From Akkermansia muciniphila (lineage in GTDB: Bacteria > Verrucomicrobiota > Verrucomicrobiia > Limisphaerales > BJHT01), in assembly GCA_945861535.1 (NCBI GenBank), contig CAMAUZ010000049.1, positions 1-55,879 of the forward strand: DNA of 55,879 bases, in the 5' to 3' direction. The notes beneath the pieces are model-generated. The model searched no databases, was not told the origin of the DNA, and was given only the letters and a program-made list of their open reading frames with translations. Positions 27,318 to 36,108 of the stretch are shown piece after piece. Position 1 is the first letter of the stretch; every line of letters begins with the position of its first letter. Both the position numbers and the translations under genes were made by a program.

Positions 27318-28032
27318 GGGGCGAGAAAATCGGGGGACACGCGGAGGCTAGGGGCGGCGCGGGGTGGCGTCAGCATCTGGTTTGGTGGGACGCGGTGGGG
27401 AGTGCGGACGGCGTGGGCTGCGCGCCGGGACGTAGCCGCCGACGTGAGGAGGCGGATGGGACGTCACTCGCGGGCCGTCCGCCTCCTCACGTCGGCGGCT
27501 ACGAGATTGAAGCTTTCTGGAGCGCCCTCGCACCGCGTTGCTCCGGGCGGCGAGACGCCGCCGGAACTCGCCGGCGAGGACGCCTGCGGTACGGGGCGTT
27601 GGGCGGGCGCTGGATTCCATAAGTGTCATCGTGTTCGGGATGACGCTGTCATGCGCGGATGAACGGGGCATGAGCGGAAGATTAAAAAATGTTCATCCAG
27701 AGATGCGGCGGGCGAGGGCGTGCGGCGCGGTGGGCGCACGGCATTCATGTCGCTTCAGCGTGCCGCGTCGGCGCGGGTGCGAACGCGGTTCGGCGTGTGG
27801 ACGCTGAAGCGGCGTGAACGCCGCGCGCCCTTGTAGCGCAGGTTTCTAAACCTGCTGTGTCGCCGACTTCCAAGTCGGCAGTGTGTTGGCCTCGCCGGAC
27901 GCTTTGCGGGTTTAGAAACCCGCTATACAGCAGGCTTGGAAGCCTGCGCTACAAAATGAGGGTGAAATATCCGGGCCAACCCGGTGCGCCGTGCGAACGC
28001 TGAAGCGGCGTGAACGCCGCGCGCCGAAGTGG
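27318..28032. repeat. 715-base mosaic of palindromic repeats, no gene
   Basis: Three repeat families are stacked here. A perfect 26-bp inverted repeat occupies 27431-27456 and 27478-27503 (GTAGCCGCCGACGTGAGGAG family). An exact 29-base unit occurs as a direct repeat at 27801-27829 and 27997-28025, itself a hairpin with core GCGGCGTGAACGCCGC. Between them, 27831-27954 is bounded by the 12-bp terminal inverted repeat TTGTAGCGCAGG/CCTGCGCTACAA and contains four small hairpins in series (for example GCAGGTTTCTAAACCTGC). The direct repeats flank the 27831-27954 element almost exactly, as if it were inserted into an older copy. Short frames here follow the repeats. Confidence 0.85.
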
Positions 28033-29193
28033 TCAGAGCGCCGCTTGGTAGAGGGCGCGCAGGTCGGCGGGGGTGACGGGAACGGCGTTGGTCTTGTGGC
28101 ACGGGTCGTCCCAGGCCTGGGCGACGAGGGCGTCGAGGTGCTCGGGTTTCACGCCGTGGTCGCGGAGTTTGGTGTGGAGACCGAGGTCGGCGAGGAAGGT
28201 GGCGAGGAAGGCGATGGTGCGCGCGTCGGCTTCGGCGGCGTCGCATTTCAGCACGTCGAGTCCGCACGCGGTGCCGACGCGGCGGTAGAGGCCGGGCTGG
28301 CGCGCGGCGCAGAAGTTCAGGCTGGCAATGAGGCAGAGGGCGTTGGCGAGGCCGTGGTGCAAGCCGCAGATCGTCGAGAGCGGGTGCGCGAGGGAGTGGA
28401 TGACGCCGAGGTCTTTCTGAAATGCGACCGCGCCCATCGCGGCGGCGACGAGCATTTTGCCGCGGGCGTCGAGGTCGGTGCCGTCGCGCACGGCGCGGGG
28501 CAGGGCGTCCACGATGAGGCGGATGCCCTCGAGCGCGATGCCGTCGCACATCGGGTGGAACGTGGGGCAGGTGAAACTCTCGATGCAGTGCGTGAGCGCG
28601 TCCGCGCCGGTGGCGGCGGTGAGTTTCGGCGGGAGACCGACGGTGAGTTCGGGGTCGAGGATGACGAGTTTGGCGAGCAGCTCGGGGTGGAAGAGGACGG
28701 CCTTGCGGTGCGTGGCCCCGAGCGTGATAACGGAGCTGCGGCCGACTTCGCTGCCGGTGCCGGCGGTGGTGGGAATGGCGATGAACGGGGCGAGGCCGGA
28801 CCAGTCGGGTGCGTCGTAAAATTTCGCGAGGTCGAAGCCGGGACGTTTCACGAGCAGGCGCGCGGCTTTGCCGGCATCGAGCGCGCTGCCGCCGCCGATG
28901 GCAATGATGCCGTCGCAGCGGTGCTCCAAAAACAGCGCGGCGGGTTCGCGTACGTCGGCCTCGGTTGGGTTCGGATGCACGCCGGAGTAGAGGAACCAGT
29001 CTGTGCCCTGACTCGAAGCGCCGAGGGTTTTCACGAGGGCTTGGAACGCAGCGGTGGTGACCAATCCGGCGTCGGTGACGACGAGCGGGCGCTGGATGCC
29101 GAGGCGCAACATCCGGGCGGGCAATTCCGCGAGCGCGCCCGCGCCGAACAGCGTGGGCGTGGGGAAGGAGAAGGTGACGAGCGGTGACGACAT
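28033..29193 (-). CDS. Iron-containing alcohol dehydrogenase
   Basis: This 386-residue group III (iron-type) dehydrogenase starts at ATG 29191-29193 (MSSPLVTFSFP). The NAD-binding loop is GIIAIGGGSALDAGKA. PTTAGTGSEV follows. The metal ligands are the aspartate and histidine of TGADALTHCIESF, the histidines of HSLAHPL and the pair in LHHGLANA. Such enzymes reduce or oxidise short-chain aldehydes and diols such as lactaldehyde or 1,3-propanediol. The substrate is not determined here. An upstream in-frame start would add 24 residues encoded partly by a heptad repeat, so the shorter start is preferred. Confidence 0.93.
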   Translation of the reverse strand: MSSPLVTFSFPTPTLFGAGALAELPARMLRLGIQRPLVVTDAGLVTTAAFQALVKTLGASSQGTDWFLYSGVHPNPTEADVREPAALFLEHRCDGIIAIGGGSALDAGKAARLLVKRPGFDLAKFYDAPDWSGLAPFIAIPTTAGTGSEVGRSSVITLGATHRKAVLFHPELLAKLVILDPELTVGLPPKLTAATGADALTHCIESFTCPTFHPMCDGIALEGIRLIVDALPRAVRDGTDLDARGKMLVAAAMGAVAFQKDLGVIHSLAHPLSTICGLHHGLANALCLIASLNFCAARQPGLYRRVGTACGLDVLKCDAAEADARTIAFLATFLADLGLHTKLRDHGVKPEHLDALVAQAWDDPCHKTNAVPVTPADLRALYQAAL

Positions 29194-29250
29194 GGCGGCG
29201 AAGGTGCGGGATTTGCGGGCGGGCGTCGAGGGAAACGGGGACGGAGGGCG

Positions 29251-29305
29251 AAGCTCAAAGCTCAAAGCTTAAAGCTCAAGGGAAACACCAAGCTCCAAGC
29301 CCCAG
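29251..29305. repeat. Heptad repeat array (AAGCTCA type) near 5' end of dehydrogenase gene
   Basis: A run of AAGCTCAAAGCTCAAAGCTT-type heptads is followed by CCAAGCTCCAAGCCCCAGG. The same family occurs at 1618-1690, 2469-2520, 19600-19790, 31522-31684, 35792-35840 and, in degenerate form, 41138-41186. The rest of the spacer to the PfkB gene (29306-29732) shows no credible gene to me. Confidence 0.75.
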
Positions 29306-29732
29306 GTGTCGTGGGGTGGGCCAATTGTCGGGATGCCGGGATGGGTGAGGCGGGCACAAGACAACGCAGAGGTGGGAAGGGATCAGAGGCGCGGCGGAAG
29401 CGTGCCGGGTGCCGCAAGTCGGTCCCGGAGTGCGCCCGTCGGCGGGCGCAGCGACACGTCGGTGCCGAGCGGTTGCCGGTTTATCCCAGCGCCCTCGTGC
29501 GTGTGGACGCCGCTGTGGCCGGGGACGGCCACACTCCGGGGTGCTGGGGATGGGAAGAAGTCTTGCGCCGGGTTGGTGGGCGGAAGAGCCTCGCGGCGAT
29601 GGATATTTTGCGGACGACAAATGGTTGGGCTGAGGCTCCTGGTCGGGGCTCGAGGAGGCATTTCTCCGGTGGGAGTTTTCGGTGGGGTGGTTGGGAGGAG
29701 TGCGTGGATCAGCGGCGGGTTTGTTTTGCGTT

Positions 29733-30785
29733 GTGAAGCTTCAGCGTTTTCAGGAAATCGCGGGGCGGTATCCGGACTTGCGGGTCGCGTTGGTGGGGGA
29801 TTTTTGCCTGGACCGGTATCTGGAGATTGATCCGGCGCGGCGGGAGGTCTCGATTGAAACGGGGCGCGAGGTTCACAACGTCGTGCGCGTGCGCAGTCAG
29901 CCGGGCGGGGCGGGGACGATCTTGAACAATCTGGCGGCGCTCGGCGTGGGCACGATTTATCCGGTGGGTTTTTGCGGCGAGGATGGCGAGGGCTATGAGT
30001 TGTTGCGGGCGTTGCAGTCGCGGAAGGGCGTGGAACTGGGTCACTTTTTGCAAACGCCGGCGCGGCGGACGTTCACGTATTGTAAGCCGCTGGTCGTCGG
30101 GTCGGACGGGCCGCCGGTGGAGTTGAATCGGCTCGACAGCAAGAACTGGACGCCCACGCCGCCGGAGATTGAGCGCACGCTGGCCGGAGCATTGCGGGGA
30201 CTTGCGGCGGCGGGAGGAGTGGACGCGGTGATTTTGCTGGATCAAGTGGATTTGCCAGAGACGGGAGTGGTGACGCGGGCGCTGCTGGAGGTGGTGCGCG
30301 CGATCGCGCGCGAGCGGCCGGAGTTGCTCGTGCTCGCGGACAGCCGGCGCGGGCTGCGGGAATTCCCGCCGGTGACTTTTAAGATGAACGCGGCGGAACT
30401 GGCGCGGCTGACGGGCGCGGAGGGAGTGCCGGGTGCGCTGGGGGTGGCGGAAAATTTCTCGCTCGTGACGGTGCAGGAAACGGCGGCGGCGTTGGCGCGG
30501 CGAAATGGGCAGCGAGTGTTCGTGACGTTGGCGGAGCGCGGGATGGTCGGGGCCGCGGCGGACGGGCGCGTCGAGCAGGTGGGCGCGCTGCCGGTGCGGG
30601 GACCGATCGACATTGTCGGCGCTGGAGATGCGGTGACGGCGAATCTGACGGCGGCGTTGGCGGCGGGCGCGACGGTGCGCGAGGCGCTCGTGGCGGCGAG
30701 TTGCGCGGCGTCGCTGGTGATTCATCAACTCGGCACGACGGGGACGGCGACGGTGGCGGAGATCGGGGCGTTGTTGCCGGAGTGA
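29733..30785 (+). CDS. PfkB-family sugar kinase (HldE N-domain/RfaE1-like)
   Basis: This 350-residue ribokinase-fold kinase most resembles the heptose-7-phosphate kinase type. It has ALVGDFCLDRYLEIDP at the N-terminus, the glycine motif QPGGAGTILNNLAALG, and the C-terminal anion hole and catalytic base GPIDIVGAGDAVTANL. I place the start at GTG 29733 (VKLQRFQEI), because homologues begin with this helix and the upstream in-frame codons look like spacer. It would phosphorylate a sugar or sugar phosphate in the cytoplasm. The neighbours do not reveal the pathway. The gene diverges from the iron dehydrogenase across 540 bases. Confidence 0.88.
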   Translation: MKLQRFQEIAGRYPDLRVALVGDFCLDRYLEIDPARREVSIETGREVHNVVRVRSQPGGAGTILNNLAALGVGTIYPVGFCGEDGEGYELLRALQSRKGVELGHFLQTPARRTFTYCKPLVVGSDGPPVELNRLDSKNWTPTPPEIERTLAGALRGLAAAGGVDAVILLDQVDLPETGVVTRALLEVVRAIARERPELLVLADSRRGLREFPPVTFKMNAAELARLTGAEGVPGALGVAENFSLVTVQETAAALARRNGQRVFVTLAERGMVGAAADGRVEQVGALPVRGPIDIVGAGDAVTANLTAALAAGATVREALVAASCAASLVIHQLGTTGTATVAEIGALLPE

Positions 30786-30800
30786 GCGCCGGTCTGCAAC

Positions 30801-30940
30801 TGTGGGCCAGGCTTCCAGCCTGACAGTTCGGGCGGCATACCTGCCGCCCGTTTCCCGCGGCGGACGTGCGGTGCAGGCGGGACACGCAACACGGGGCAGG
30901 GATGCCCCGTGAACTGGCAGGCAAGGATGCCTGCCCCACA
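30801..30940. repeat. Palindromic dispersed element (variant of the GGCAGGCATCC family)
   Basis: The outer ends TGTGGGCCAGGC (30801-30812) and GCCTGCCCCACA (30929-30940) are inverted with one mismatch. Internal hairpins include GGCGGCATACCTGCCGCC and ACGGGGCAGGGATGCCCCGT. It is related to the longer elements at 18171 and 53340. It lies just after the PfkB stop and could end transcription. Confidence 0.75.
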
Positions 30941-31009
30941 TTCGCAGGCGCCTCCCGCCGTGTTGGAAGCCGGCGCTCGGTCCTGGGCCACCATACGGCC
31001 CGCTGATTT

Positions 31010-31504
31010 ATGGAAACATGTCATCTGCGCGCGGCGACCGCCGCCGACCTGGCGGCGATCAACGCCATTTACAATCACTACGTGGTGAGTTCGACCTGCA
31101 CGTATCAGCTCGAGCCGGCGACGGCGGCGGAGCGCGCGGCGTGGTTTGCGGCGCACGGGCCGGAGCATCCGGTCCTCGTCGCGGAGTTGGGTGGCGAGGT
31201 GGTGGGGTGGGGATCGCTGAGCACCTTTCACACGCGGGCGGCGTTTCGGCGGACGGTGGAGGATTCGGTGTATATCCGGCACGACCGGCAGCGGCGCGGG
31301 ATCGGCGGGGCGTTGCTGGCGGAACTGGTGGTGCGCGCCCAAGCGGTGGGGCATCATACGATCATCGCGGCGATCGACGGGGAGCAGGCCGGGAGCATGG
31401 TGCTGCATGAGCAGCATGGGTTCACGCTGGCGGGGCGGCTGCGCGCGGTGGGGAACAAATTCGGGCGGTGGTTGGATTTGGTTTACATGGAGCGGCTGTT
31501 GTGA
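31010..31504 (+). CDS. GNAT acetyltransferase (phosphinothricin acetyltransferase-like)
   Basis: This 164-residue GNAT enzyme transfers an acetyl group from acetyl-CoA to an amine. LRAATAADLAAINAIYNHYV is the start seen in the Pat/MddA/YwnH group, the beta-4 strand HPVLVAELGGEVVGWGSL follows, then VYIRHDRQRRGIGGALL, the CoA pyrophosphate loop (RRGIGGALL). The C-terminal LHEQHGFTLAGRLRAVGNKFGRWLD matches the group that acetylates phosphinothricin or methionine sulfoximine. The end is followed by heptad repeats. No resistance context is seen, so the natural substrate is open. Confidence 0.9.
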   Translation: METCHLRAATAADLAAINAIYNHYVVSSTCTYQLEPATAAERAAWFAAHGPEHPVLVAELGGEVVGWGSLSTFHTRAAFRRTVEDSVYIRHDRQRRGIGGALLAELVVRAQAVGHHTIIAAIDGEQAGSMVLHEQHGFTLAGRLRAVGNKFGRWLDLVYMERLL

Positions 31505-31521
31505 GGGGCGGGGCGAGAGAA

Positions 31522-31684
31522 AGCTCAAAGGAGAAAGCTCAAAGCTCAAGGGAAGCTCCAAGAACTACGGAGGCTGGGGAGCGGGGAGCAGCCGTCGGTC
31601 AGGATGGGAACGGGTTCTCCACGGCGACGGTTCAACGTGTGATTTCTGGAGCTTGGCGTTTCCCCTTGGGCTTGGAACTTTGAG
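31522..31684. repeat. Heptad repeats in inverted pairs after the GNAT gene
   Basis: AAGCTCAAAGCTCAAGGGAAGC-type heptads at about 31522-31562 are followed by reverse-oriented heptads at about 31640-31684 (GGAGCTTGG...CTTGGAACTTTGAG). This recalls the inverted pairing at 1618 and 2488. The 303-base spacer holds no other recognisable element. Confidence 0.65.
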
Positions 31685-31807
31685 ATTCCGCTGGTCGGCT
31701 TTGGCTTCGCTTTCTTCACGGTTGCCTGCGGGGTGCGGGCAAAAGTGCGGCGGCGGCGGGAATGCGGTTTACACCCTGCGGCGGCTGCGGTACATAGAAT
31801 GGCTCTT

Positions 31808-32224
31808 ATGAAAAATACGATCATCGGTCTGTTCACGTTGCTGTGCGCGGTTGTTCTCGGGTGCGGCGAGGCCGTGGCCGCGGCGGCCGGTCATTCCTCA
31901 TCCACTCTCGCCAAGTCCGAGATTGTCGCTTTCAACAAGGACGAGCTGACCCTTACCGTTGCGGGCGCGAAGGGGCAGAAGGATCAGGTGATTCAGATCA
32001 CGTCGCAAACGCGGCTGTTCCTGGGCAAGAAGAGCGCGACGACGGCCGAGTTGAAGGTGGGGCAGAAGGTCAGCGGCTCATTGGCCAAGGGCGCGGCGGG
32101 CAAACTTGCGGCAGTGCGGCTGCAACTGGACGACGGCAAAGCGGACGACAAGCCCGCCGTTAAAGGCGACAAACCGACTTCCAAGAGCACCACGCCCGCG
32201 CCGAAAAAGTCGCCGACGAAGTAA
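31808..32224 (+). CDS. Small exported protein of unknown function
   Basis: This 138-residue protein has an N-terminal hydrophobic signal (IIGLFTLLCAVVLGCGEAVA), possibly a lipoprotein signal with the cysteine in VLGCG. A small beta-rich domain (SEIVAFNKDELTLTV, VIQITSQTRLFLGKKSA, LKVGQKVSGSL) recalls OB-like/DUF5666 domains, and a lysine/proline-rich disordered tail ends it. I chose the ATG at 31808 (MKNTIIG). A start three codons earlier (31799) is also possible. No function can be assigned. Confidence 0.75.
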   Translation: MKNTIIGLFTLLCAVVLGCGEAVAAAAGHSSSTLAKSEIVAFNKDELTLTVAGAKGQKDQVIQITSQTRLFLGKKSATTAELKVGQKVSGSLAKGAAGKLAAVRLQLDDGKADDKPAVKGDKPTSKSTTPAPKKSPTK

Positions 32225-32287
32225 GCGGCAGGATTTATTTCACCAACCATTTCTCAACCCGAAGTTCTCAACCCAAGAATCCAAAAC

Positions 32288-32587
32288 ATGTTTTCTCACG
32301 TCGTTATTTTCTGGACCGATCCCACCAATCCCAAGTCGGCTGACCTGCTGATCGAAGGCGCGCAGAAGTATCTGGTGCCGATCCCGGGCGTGAAGATGTT
32401 TCACATCGGGAAGATGGTCGGGAGTCATCGGCCGGTGGTGGATCAGACTTATCAGGTGGCGCTGAACCTGGTGTTCGAGAACAAGCAGCAGCAGGACGAT
32501 TATCAGGTGCATCCGCTGCATGTGGAGTTTGTGGAGAAGGTCTTCAAGCCGAACTGCAAGAAGGTCGTGGTGTACGACTTCGCGTAG
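32288..32587 (+). CDS. Dabb (stress-responsive alpha/beta barrel) domain protein
   Basis: This 99-residue single-domain protein has the Dabb signature: the start FSHVVIFW, then LLIEGAQKYLVPIPGVKMFHIGKMV and the C-terminal HPLHVEFVEKVFKPNCKKVVVYDF. Members form dimeric ferredoxin-like barrels. Some are stress-induced and others are cyclases, so a role cannot be given. It follows the small exported protein after 63 bases and ends before a strong terminator. Confidence 0.92.
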   Translation: MFSHVVIFWTDPTNPKSADLLIEGAQKYLVPIPGVKMFHIGKMVGSHRPVVDQTYQVALNLVFENKQQQDDYQVHPLHVEFVEKVFKPNCKKVVVYDFA

Positions 32588-32615
32588 GAGGCGAGCTGAC
32601 GGAGTGGAGTTTTCC

Positions 32616-32643
32616 AAACGCCCTGCGATGCAGGGCGTTTTTG
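32616..32643 (+). terminator. Rho-independent terminator after the Dabb gene
   Basis: A perfect 11-bp stem (arms 32616-32626 and 32630-32640) with a GAT loop is followed by T residues. It sits 29 bases after the Dabb stop. Confidence 0.85.
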
Positions 32644-32696
32644 TTTGGGCAGGCGGCTGCGGATCATCCCGGCAGTCGCAGGACTGCGAACTTGTT

Positions 32697-32778
32697 AAAA
32701 CCACTAACCGGCACTAACTCGCACTAATGAAAACCGGGGCGGCACGACTCAGTTTTATTAGTGCCGGTTAGTGGTTTT
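32697..32778. repeat. Perfect 21-bp inverted repeat with 40-base loop
   Basis: The arms 32697-32717 and 32758-32778 (AAAACCACTAACCGGCAC...) are exact reverse complements. The left side also contains three 10-base direct copies of CACTAA. It lies between the Dabb terminator and the HicA gene. Its base composition is lower in GC than the surroundings. Confidence 0.9.
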
Positions 32779-32858
32779 TAGATCAGGTTCTGGATTGCTG
32801 CCGAATTTAGATTGCAGTTCAGAGTGTGATGCGTGCCGCCGCTTTCGCCGCGTTTGTT

Positions 32859-32881
32859 TCGCCGCGGCCGGAGAGGTTCAC
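32859..32881 (-). repeat. 23-bp copy of trpB 3' coding sequence abutting hicA
   Basis: These 23 bases match the part of trpB that encodes VNLSGRG (34620-34642). The TGA of hicA is formed within the matching sequence. The downstream bases diverge from trpB after this point. Confidence 0.7.
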
Positions 32882-33090
32882 AGCAACCTCCGAAATTCAT
32901 CTGGTGTCAGCCCGGCGTCGCGGGCAATCGCACCCATCGTGAAAGGGTCAACTGGGTTGGCGCGCGGGATGACGAGCCGGATGGCGCCGTTGGACATGAC
33001 GATGTGACCGCTTTGCCGGATGATGCGGTAGCCCAGCTTCTCAAAAACGCGCAATGCGTCTTGGTGACGGATGCCGGGTAGCCGGGGCAT
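32878..33090 (-). CDS. hicA: HicA-type toxin (mRNA interferase)
   Basis: This 70-residue protein has the HicA dsRNA-binding-like fold, with GIRHQDALRVFEKLGYRIIRQSGHIVM, where the histidine of SGH is the family's catalytic residue. It ends in GLTPDEFRRLL, which is also typical. HicA toxins cleave mRNA and are held inactive by HicB. It follows hicB by 3 bases, the reverse of the commoner hicA-hicB order but known in many systems. The stop codon lies within the short trpB-derived repeat at 32859-32881. Confidence 0.9.
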   Translation of the reverse strand: MPRLPGIRHQDALRVFEKLGYRIIRQSGHIVMSNGAIRLVIPRANPVDPFTMGAIARDAGLTPDEFRRLL

Positions 33091-33093
33091 GGG

Positions 33094-33291
33094 TCAAATG
33101 GCTACTTCAACTTCACTGACCTTGAAGAGCTTGGCCTCGTCCGCTTCTGCCGCCAGCCATTCGCGAATGGCTTCCTTAATGTTGGTCAATGCTTCTTCGC
33201 GCGTCTTGCCCTGTGAATGGCAGCCGCGGAGGCTCGGACAACTCACCGAAACGCCGTCCTCGTGTTCAATCACTGTGACTCGGTAATTCAT
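33094..33291 (-). CDS. hicB: HicB-type antitoxin
   Basis: This 65-residue HicB-like protein begins MNYRVTVIEHEDGVSVSCPSL and continues GCHSQGKTREEALTNIKEAI, the partially degraded RNase-H fold of HicB. No DNA-binding domain follows, so repression of the operon may be weak or need another factor. It is the first gene of the hicB-hicA pair and starts 56 bases after the stop of the downstream Uma2 copy. Confidence 0.9.
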   Translation of the reverse strand: MNYRVTVIEHEDGVSVSCPSLRGCHSQGKTREEALTNIKEAIREWLAAEADEAKLFKVSEVEVAI

Positions 33292-33347
33292 GGTTCAAAA
33301 GTATTTCTGCCGAGGGAGCAAAGCAACTTCACAGCGCCCGGAAGGGT

Positions 33348-33908
33348 TCAGCGTTTCAGCAGTTCACCCACATTCACCACGGCGTCGGGAAATGCCAGTG
33401 GCGCGGCTTGGTCGCCGGGGTGCAGCACGGTCTTGGATCTGTAGCCGGTGAAGTGTGGCTCACGGTAGATTTCCACTGTGAGTTCGTTCAGGTTTACAAT
33501 CCACACTTCCGGCACGTCCGTGCGACCATACGCGGGAAGCTTGTTTTCCTGATCCGCCTCGAGCGTGGAGTCGGAAACTTCGATGAGGAGGAAGACATCC
33601 GCGGGCTGTGGGTGCCGACTCGTGTAATCGTCCGGCGCGGGCTTGAGCAACATCACGTCCGGTTCCGGCTCGGAGTGATCATCCAAACGCACCGGGTCTT
33701 GGGTGGAAACAATCCAGCGGCCTTTGGCTTTGAGATTGAAAATACGGCTCAAGCGTTTGACCAAGCCGCCGTGAAAGGGACCGATGGGTGACATATCAAT
33801 GATCCTTCCGTCGATAAGTTCCACCCGCGCATCGGGACGCAACACACCGGTCTCCGCCATGCGGTAGTAATCCTTTACGCTGAAACGATGTTCGGTTTGG
33901 AGCAGCAT
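33348..33908 (-). CDS. Uma2 family (DUF820) PD-(D/E)XK nuclease-like protein, copy B
   Basis: This 186-residue protein has the Uma2 pattern: FSVKDYYRMAETGVLRPDARVELIDGRI, the acidic residues of SEPEPDVMLLKP and FLLIEVSDST, and YGRTDVPEVWIVNLNELTVEIY. These form a PD-(D/E)XK-like active site (E/D plus E-V-S). The biological role of Uma2 proteins is not established. The first roughly 47 residues differ from copy A at one position and the DNA there is about 95% identical, while the rest is much more diverged. It is preceded by a 74-base copy of the trpB 3' end. Confidence 0.9.
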   Translation of the reverse strand: MLLQTEHRFSVKDYYRMAETGVLRPDARVELIDGRIIDMSPIGPFHGGLVKRLSRIFNLKAKGRWIVSTQDPVRLDDHSEPEPDVMLLKPAPDDYTSRHPQPADVFLLIEVSDSTLEADQENKLPAYGRTDVPEVWIVNLNELTVEIYREPHFTGYRSKTVLHPGDQAAPLAFPDAVVNVGELLKR

Positions 33909-33925
33909 GGACTGAGTTTAGCGGT

Positions 33926-33999
33926 TCACTGCGACATTTCTAAGTTCACTTTGGCAGCCACCTGCGACACGTCTTTGTCGCCGCGGCCGGAGAGGTTCA
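33926..33999 (-). pseudogene. Detached copy of the trpB 3' end
   Basis: Read on the minus strand this gives [23 protein letters not shown]-stop in two pieces, against [23 protein letters not shown]-stop in trpB. Positions 33957-33999 are identical to 34600-34642 over 43 bases. It begins exactly at the TGA of Uma2 copy A and ends 17 bases before the start of Uma2 copy B, the same relation that the real trpB end has to copy A. Confidence 0.9.
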
Positions 34000-34551
34000 G
34001 CGCATTAACAATTCCGCCACGTCCACCGCGACATCGGGGAATGCTTGCGGCGTGGCTTTGTCACCCGCGCGCAAAACGGTTTTCGCGCCATAGCCGGTGA
34101 AATGCGGCTCGCGATAGACTTCAACGATCAGTTCGTTGAGATTTACAATCCACGCCTCGGGCACACCCGCGCGGCCATAGGCAGGGAGTTTGTCTTCCTG
34201 GTCAGTTGCCAGGCTGGTGTCGGATATCTCAATCAGGAGATAAACCTCCTCCGGTCGGGGATGACGCTTGCGGTAGGAGATCGGCTTGGCCAGAACCAAA
34301 TCTGGTTGTGGTTCAGACTGGTCGTCCAGCCGCAAGGAATTTTGCACGCGCGTCCGCCACCGGCCATTGGATGCCGCCGTGAAAACCTCGTTGAGATAAT
34401 CGGTGACGTCTCCGTGAAACGGTCCAATGGGTGACATATCAATGATCCTTCCGTCGATAAGTTCCACCCGCGCGTCGGGACGCAGCACACCGGTCTCCGC
34501 CATGCGGTAGTAATCCTTTACACTGAAACGATGTTGGGTCTGGAGCAGCAT
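33997..34551 (-). CDS. Uma2 family (DUF820) PD-(D/E)XK nuclease-like protein, copy A
   Basis: This 184-residue protein has the same architecture as copy B: VELIDGRIIDMSPIGPFHG, QSEPQPDLVLAKP, VYLLIEISDTSL and YGRAGVPEAWIVNLNELIVEVY. The putative metal-binding acids (D in PDLVL, E in LLIEIS) are kept. It starts 17 bases after the trpB stop, so read-through from trpB is likely. Its stop codon is the first codon of the trpB-derived segment 33926-33999. The pair looks like a tandem duplication followed by divergence of the 3' two-thirds. Confidence 0.9.
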   Translation of the reverse strand: MLLQTQHRFSVKDYYRMAETGVLRPDARVELIDGRIIDMSPIGPFHGDVTDYLNEVFTAASNGRWRTRVQNSLRLDDQSEPQPDLVLAKPISYRKRHPRPEEVYLLIEISDTSLATDQEDKLPAYGRAGVPEAWIVNLNELIVEVYREPHFTGYGAKTVLRAGDKATPQAFPDVAVDVAELLMR

Positions 34552-34568
34552 GGGGGGAATTTAGCCGG

Positions 34569-35783
<1,215 letters not shown>

Positions 35784-35791
35784 GGGGCGGG

Positions 35792-35840
35792 GGAAGGTTC
35801 AAAAAAAGTTCAAAGGATAAAGCTCAAAGCTCAAGGGAAG
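35792..35840. repeat. Heptad repeat array upstream of trpB
   Basis: GAAGGTTCAAAAAAAGTTCAAAGG is followed by AAGCTCAAAGCTCAAGGGAAG. It belongs to the dispersed heptad family and starts 9 bases before the trpB ATG on the coding strand. Confidence 0.7.
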
Positions 35841-35949
35841 AGACAAGGGACAAGGAGCAAAAGGGTGCGAGGGAGATGGGGGACGACGCGCCGTTCACGA
35901 GAGGATTTGAACACATAGCCGTTTCCATTCAGTTGTAATGGGAAAGAAA

Positions 35950-36076
35950 ACCACAGAGACACGATGAACACAGAGAAAAACGGGGGACGCCGCCGAATTC
36001 AGAACGTGCCTAATCAGTGAATGCTGATCGACCACCGAGTCCGTGGTTTTCTCTGTGTTCATCGTGTCTCTGTGGT
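35950..36076. repeat. Perfect 30-bp inverted repeat between trpF and trpB
   Basis: Arms 35950-35979 and 36047-36076 (ACCACAGAGACACGATGAAC...) are exact reverse complements around a 67-base centre. Sequences built on ACCACAGAGACAC are frequent intergenic repeats in many environmental bacteria. The right arm ends about 33 bases before the trpF stop, so it could act as a strong hairpin between the two trp genes. Confidence 0.92.
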
Positions 36077-36108
36077 CCAAAGATTCGGTTCGACTGAATC
36101 GTTACGGC

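Noticed and set aside
31733-31807. Longer N-terminus for the small exported protein at 31808
   Set aside because: The extra residues are Arg-rich and precede a normal signal peptide that begins at the ATG chosen.
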